Shown: piece after piece, positions 60,126-64,000 of the stretch | Layout of the letters: every line of letters starts with the position of its first letter | Numbering within the stretch: position 1 is the stretch's first letter | Source of the DNA: CADEED01 sp041395625 | GTDB taxonomy: Bacteria; Pseudomonadota; Gammaproteobacteria; Steroidobacterales; Steroidobacteraceae | Length of the DNA stretch: 64,000 nt | Reading direction: 5' to 3' | Assembly (NCBI GenBank): GCA_041395625.1 | Contig: JAWLAE010000001.1 | Coordinates: 930,001 to 994,000, forward strand | Notes under the pieces: model-generated | What the model was told of the DNA's origin: nothing | Seen by the model: only the letters and a program-made list of their open reading frames with translations | Database searches by the model: none | Program-made: the position numbers and the translations under genes

Positions 60126-62246
60126 TCAGAAGGAATACTTGACCGTGGCGGCGACGAAATCCCGATCGTTCAGGTCATTGTACCGACCTGCGCCGCCAAA
60201 CTTCGTCCAGGCCATGTCCAGTTCCCATTTGGCCTGCAGGTTCGCCGAGACGCCGAGCGTCAATCCATAACGGCCCTCGACAAAATTGCCGCCCGGTCCG
60301 GGCGTGGTGCCATCGACGTCATGCTGCCAGGAAAACCGCGGCAGCACGTTCCATGGGCCCATCAAACCCGGATACTCCAAACGACCCGCGAGGCGATACC
60401 CCCAGGAGGTGGAATCCGCGAACGCGTTCTGCGGCTCGACGAGATTGAGTGCGAGGCACTGCGCCGGCGGCAGCGCCGGACAATGACGGCCGGCCAGTTC
60501 CGCATTGCCGCTGACCGAGGTGCCGGGGCCGTTGTAGCGCAAGCCGCGTCCGTTCGGCCCGCCGCTCAGCTTGTTAGGCAGATCCTGCACCTGCGTGACG
60601 CCGACCTCTGCCACGACCACCATCTGCGCAGCCTTCAACACGTTGGTGAACGTCTTGGTCGCGGTCGCCTGCGCCTGCCAGACATCGTGCAGGGCCCAAC
60701 CGGAAATCTCCTGATTGAGCCCGTAGGCGCCCAGCTGGCCGCAACGCGAGATAGTCGCCGCCGCGGGCACGCCGGGCGGGCAGACCGGCGGCAGCGGCGT
60801 GTTGCGCAGCGTGGCGAGCCCTTGCTCGAACGGCGTGAGCGCAGCGAACAGCAGTTCGACGTCGTCGTACTGCAGCGGCGCATCCTTGCGATAGGAGATC
60901 TCGCCCTGCAGCGCGATGCCACTCGCCTGCAGCTGCGTGTTGAAGGATAAGCCGATCAACTGGATGTCTTCGGGATACTCGACGAAGTAGCCGGCGGTGA
61001 TCGCATACTCGTGTGTCGCGATGTTGGTCGCCTGGCTGGTGACATCACCGCCGCCCAGCTGCGTGTTGGCACCGACAGCCGCATACGACCGCGCCGTGGC
61101 GAGCGACAGATTGCCGCCCTGCGACGCCGCCCGCGCGACGCCCAACTGCGCTGCCGTCTCGATCGCCGAGGCAATCGGCAGACCCGCAGCCAGACCCTGC
61201 GCCGCAGCGCCTACCGAATTGAGTGCGCCCCAGGCATTGCCGAGGCCTGCCTGCGTGCCGGTCCGACCCGAAATCAGGGGCAGGCGGCTATGGTAGTTCA
61301 GGAAGAACAGGCCGAATTCCGTACCGTTGTTGAAGTTCGGCGCATACAGCTTCACGTTGAAACCATATTGGCCCGAATCCGACGGATTGCGGTCGGGCAA
61401 GCGTTTCACGTTCTGGAAATCGCTGATCAGGGTGCCGCCGAGCGGCCGGAAATCGACGCCCGCATCCGAGAAGCCGCCAAAACCAAGAATCACGCGCTCG
61501 CCACCGGTCACGGCAAAGTCGTTAGCGCTGAAGTACGAACCGGCGGGCTCAGGCACCGTGGCATTCCAGTCGGTGATCAGGATGGCCTGCGCCGACAGGT
61601 TGTCGGTGATCTGCACGCTGAAATTCGCCATCTCCTGCGGCAAGAAGCCCTCTTTGAGCTCCGAGCCAGGCACTCGCAGCGCCGACACGTCGAAATGATT
61701 GATGACGTTGATGCCGTTTTGGATGAACGTGCTCTCACCCCAACTGACGGCCTGCCGACCAAGGCGCAGCTCGGCGGGGCGCCCCCCGATATCGAAGCGA
61801 CCATAGACGAATGCGTCGAGCAGACGAGTGTAGCTTTCGACCAGATCCTTGGACGCGCCGGTGAGCGGCGTGCGATCAGTGTTGTCCGCCGCCAGGTCAT
61901 AGAGCGCCGAGCCGCGCACGAACGCCCCCATTTTCTCGTAGCGCAACGACAGCTCACTGACCGCCTTGAAGGCGCTGGAATAGAGCCCGGTGTCATAGTT
62001 GAGATTGCCGTCGTCGATGTTGGGCGAGCGGCCGCAGCCACCATCGGCGATCGCGACGAGATTGCAATCGCGCGATTGGATGCGCCAAGCCTGGCCAAAA
62101 CTGACGGTCGTATCCAGACTGCCAGTGAACTTGCCAGACTCGCTGGCAAAATCGATCGCCAAGGCAGCAGGTGCTGCGATCAGACCCAAAACTGCGATCG
62201 CGAGCATTGCCCCTGATCGACCGACCGGAAAGTGGTTATTGCTCAT
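60126..62246 (-). CDS. DUF1302 outer-membrane beta-barrel protein
   Basis: The product (706 aa from the ATG at 62246) has a signal peptide (LAIAVLGLIAAPAALAID) and the DUF1302 body: SGKFTGSLDTTVSFGQAWRIQSRD, ELRLGRQAVSWGESTFIQNGINVINHFD and a final FVAATVKYSF strand ending in Phe. The aromatic terminus marks an outer-membrane barrel. DUF1302/DUF1329 pairs are common in steroid-, alkane- and solvent-degrading proteobacteria and may transport hydrophobic molecules. The 180 bp upstream should contain the operon promoter. Confidence 0.9.
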   Translation of the reverse strand: MSNNHFPVGRSGAMLAIAVLGLIAAPAALAIDFASESGKFTGSLDTTVSFGQAWRIQSRDCNLVAIADGGCGRSPNIDDGNLNYDTGLYSSAFKAVSELSLRYEKMGAFVRGSALYDLAADNTDRTPLTGASKDLVESYTRLLDAFVYGRFDIGGRPAELRLGRQAVSWGESTFIQNGINVINHFDVSALRVPGSELKEGFLPQEMANFSVQITDNLSAQAILITDWNATVPEPAGSYFSANDFAVTGGERVILGFGGFSDAGVDFRPLGGTLISDFQNVKRLPDRNPSDSGQYGFNVKLYAPNFNNGTEFGLFFLNYHSRLPLISGRTGTQAGLGNAWGALNSVGAAAQGLAAGLPIASAIETAAQLGVARAASQGGNLSLATARSYAAVGANTQLGGGDVTSQATNIATHEYAITAGYFVEYPEDIQLIGLSFNTQLQASGIALQGEISYRKDAPLQYDDVELLFAALTPFEQGLATLRNTPLPPVCPPGVPAAATISRCGQLGAYGLNQEISGWALHDVWQAQATATKTFTNVLKAAQMVVVAEVGVTQVQDLPNKLSGGPNGRGLRYNGPGTSVSGNAELAGRHCPALPPAQCLALNLVEPQNAFADSTSWGYRLAGRLEYPGLMGPWNVLPRFSWQHDVDGTTPGPGGNFVEGRYGLTLGVSANLQAKWELDMAWTKFGGAGRYNDLNDRDFVAATVKYSF

Positions 62247-62426
62247 GTGGATCCCCAAAGATCGTTAAGCCGTGGCGCTGATCGCCCCAAGTCGAGAGCA
62301 TCTGTTGTCGCCGCGCGTCAGTGACTCCCCCATAGCCCACCGCCCCGCCGCGTTATGCGTTGCAGTATAGCAGCGGCCGACGACGCGAACCGCAAGCAGA
62401 CACCTCACGCTGCAGCGCAACATGCG

Positions 62427-64000
62427 CTAGTCGTGCGTAACTTGCAAGATGCTGTGGCGAATTTGCTCGGACAGCACGATCTGTGCGTCCCGTGCCACCT
62501 GCGCCAGCACCTCGTCGAAATGCAGCTTGCCACCCTCACCGACCCGGAGGGCGCGCCGTTCCCGCAGCAGGTCGATGAAATTCTCGAACAGCGCGCGGTC
62601 GAAGAATTCTGGCGAATTGAAGCCGTACAGCAAGGTCATCCGCTGCGCCATCAGCTGGCACCGTTCGGCCAGTGCCCGTTGCGTAATCTGGCCCGAGCCC
62701 GCCTCGATCAGCAGCGCGATCGCCAGGTAATACCGTTCGATGAACTGGAGTGTGAGCTGCGCGAGCAGCGACAGCTGCATCGCACCCGGCGAAGCCGGCG
62801 GCGGTCGGCACCACACTGTTTGCTCCGGGTTGCACTCGAGCACACCCCGCTCGCGCAACACCCCCAGCGTCTGGATGACCACCCGCGGCACCTCACTTTC
62901 TCGCCATTTCAGAAAAAGCTCCGACGCGACGTACGGATAGATCCGCCAGGCCAACCGCTGGATATCCTCGGTACGCATCTCCGCATTGGCGATGAAGGCG
63001 CAGGCGATCAGCGACGGCATCGCAAACAGGTGCAGCACGTTGTTGCGGTAGTAAGTCGTCAGCACGGCATTGGCGTCCGTCATGCGGATGACGTCCCCCA
63101 GCTTGTGCGGATCCCGCGTCACGATGCCGAGTGACTCTGCATAGGCGAGGATCTCGGATGGCCCGAGACCCGTCACCGTCACGCGATCGCCGTAGGGCGC
63201 AGTCACGAGATAGCCGAGATACAACTGCAGTTGACGCAACAGGTCTTTCTCGACCAGTGCGCTGCGCGGCGTTGCCAGCAGGCACAGTGACAGCAGATTG
63301 ATGGGATTGACGGCCGCCGCAGCGTTGATTCGTTGCATGATCGAGGTGGCGAGATCTGTGACGACCGCATTGATGCCAGGATGGCGGGTGTCGTCATCGA
63401 AAGTGCGTGACCGCCAATCGGGCATATGCTGATCGAGCAGCGCATCGAGATGCAACGGCTCACCGACATTCACGTGCACCTCGCCAAAACGCTCGCGCAG
63501 CACGCGCAGCGCGCGCAGGAAATCGAGGAAACCCTCCTTCTGCTTGGGCTTGCCCGACAGTTCGCTGACATAGGTAGCCGCCTCGACGATTCGCTCGTAG
63601 CCGAAGTACACGGGCATGAACACCACTGGCCGCACCGGATCGCGCAGGTAGCTGCGCACGGTCATCGTCAGCATGCCGGTCTTCGGCTGCAACAAACGGC
63701 CGGTGCGCGAGCGGCCGCCCTCGATGAAATACTCGATGGAATGGCCGCGCGCCATGATCGCGGCCAGGTACTTCATGAACACCACGGTGTACAACGCGTT
63801 GCCGCCGAAACTGCGCCGTATGAAGAAGGCGCCGCCCTTGCGCAGCAATCGCCCGATCACGGGAATATTGAGATTGATGCCCGCAGCGATATGTGGAATC
63901 GCATAACCCTGCGTGTAGATCGCGTAGGAGAGCAGCAGATAGTCCATGTGACTGCGATGACAGGGTACGTACACGATCTCGTTGCCCTGCGCGACGCTCG
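62427..64000 (-). CDS. plsB: Glycerol-3-phosphate 1-O-acyltransferase PlsB, 3' part
   Basis: The gene runs off the window end; the visible part codes for about 524 residues. The acyltransferase motifs are in order: block I PCHRSHMDYLLLSY (HX4D), block II IPVIGRLLRKGGAFFIRR, block III IEYFIEGGRSRTGRLLQPKTGM and block IV RPVVFMPVYFGYERIVE. This is the membrane-associated PlsB that acylates sn-glycerol-3-phosphate with acyl-ACP or acyl-CoA. Its presence agrees with the lack of plsX beside fabH. Confidence 0.95.
   Translation of the reverse strand, partial: SVAQGNEIVYVPCHRSHMDYLLLSYAIYTQGYAIPHIAAGINLNIPVIGRLLRKGGAFFIRRSFGGNALYTVVFMKYLAAIMARGHSIEYFIEGGRSRTGRLLQPKTGMLTMTVRSYLRDPVRPVVFMPVYFGYERIVEAATYVSELSGKPKQKEGFLDFLRALRVLRERFGEVHVNVGEPLHLDALLDQHMPDWRSRTFDDDTRHPGINAVVTDLATSIMQRINAAAAVNPINLLSLCLLATPRSALVEKDLLRQLQLYLGYLVTAPYGDRVTVTGLGPSEILAYAESLGIVTRDPHKLGDVIRMTDANAVLTTYYRNNVLHLFAMPSLIACAFIANAEMRTEDIQRLAWRIYPYVASELFLKWRESEVPRVVIQTLGVLRERGVLECNPEQTVWCRPPPASPGAMQLSLLAQLTLQFIERYYLAIALLIEAGSGQITQRALAERCQLMAQRMTLLYGFNSPEFFDRALFENFIDLLRERRALRVGEGGKLHFDEVLAQVARDAQIVLSEQIRHSILQVTHD

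Overview
The window looks like chromosome of a GC-rich gammaproteobacterium. The evidence is a yceD-rpmF-fabH block, rne, rluC, plsB, a lexA-imuA-imuB-dnaE2 mutasome, RND pumps and a haem cd1 nitrite reductase. Placement near Steroidobacteraceae or Nevskiales/Xanthomonadales is an inference from gene content. No rRNA, tRNA or CRISPR array was recognised.

Layout. 1-6.3 kb is a denitrification and outer-membrane block: the 3' part of a Crp/Fnr regulator, nirS with an extra N-terminal cytochrome c domain, a TonB-dependent receptor and a divergent alginate-export-type porin. Two FNR/DNR-like sites (TGAC-N4-ATCAA) lie before nirS and before the porin. 6.3-25.3 kb is housekeeping: an RND/MFP efflux pair, an M48 lipoprotein protease, a low-molecular-weight phosphatase, a TPR-GGDEF protein, rne, rluC, maf, yceD-rpmF-fabH (with no plsX), an EptA-like transferase, an Lpp-like lipoprotein and a CrtI-like oxidoreductase. 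25.3-32.4 kb is an SOS unit: lexA, a VOC protein, imuA, imuB and dnaE2. Two related intergenic elements flank imuB; each carries two stems whose sequences differ between the copies while pairing is kept.

32.4 to about 52.7 kb is a chromosomal integron. The integrase gene runs on the minus strand, tail to tail with dnaE2, and a near-consensus LexA box overlaps its start. About twenty cassettes follow on the plus strand, separated by attC sites. Proximal attC sites are well formed, many of them 126 bp long. Distal ones are short or degenerate. Cargo includes a PIN-like protein, a DUF6883/DUF4926 pair whose first gene has an in-frame stop, a DUF2695 protein, a TIR-domain protein, a Sel1-repeat protein, an antisense HigBA-type toxin-antitoxin pair, PhzF, GNAT, a YHYH lipoprotein, two GFA/CENP-V-type zinc proteins, a VOC protein, a Tam-like methyltransferase and small membrane proteins. 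Three insertion sequences sit at attC sites. An IS3 element lies in a broken attC. An IS1182 element lies in an R' box and duplicates GTT. An IS110/IS1111-group element lies exactly between GTT and AGGC of an R' box, and its non-coding end holds a hairpin loop that resembles the target sequence.

53.1-64 kb returns to backbone: a glutathione S-transferase, then a minus-strand operon (DUF1302 outer-membrane protein, DUF1329, YCF48-like protein, RND/MMPL permease, PLP decarboxylase, the last three joined by 4-bp overlaps), and the 3' part of plsB running off the window.
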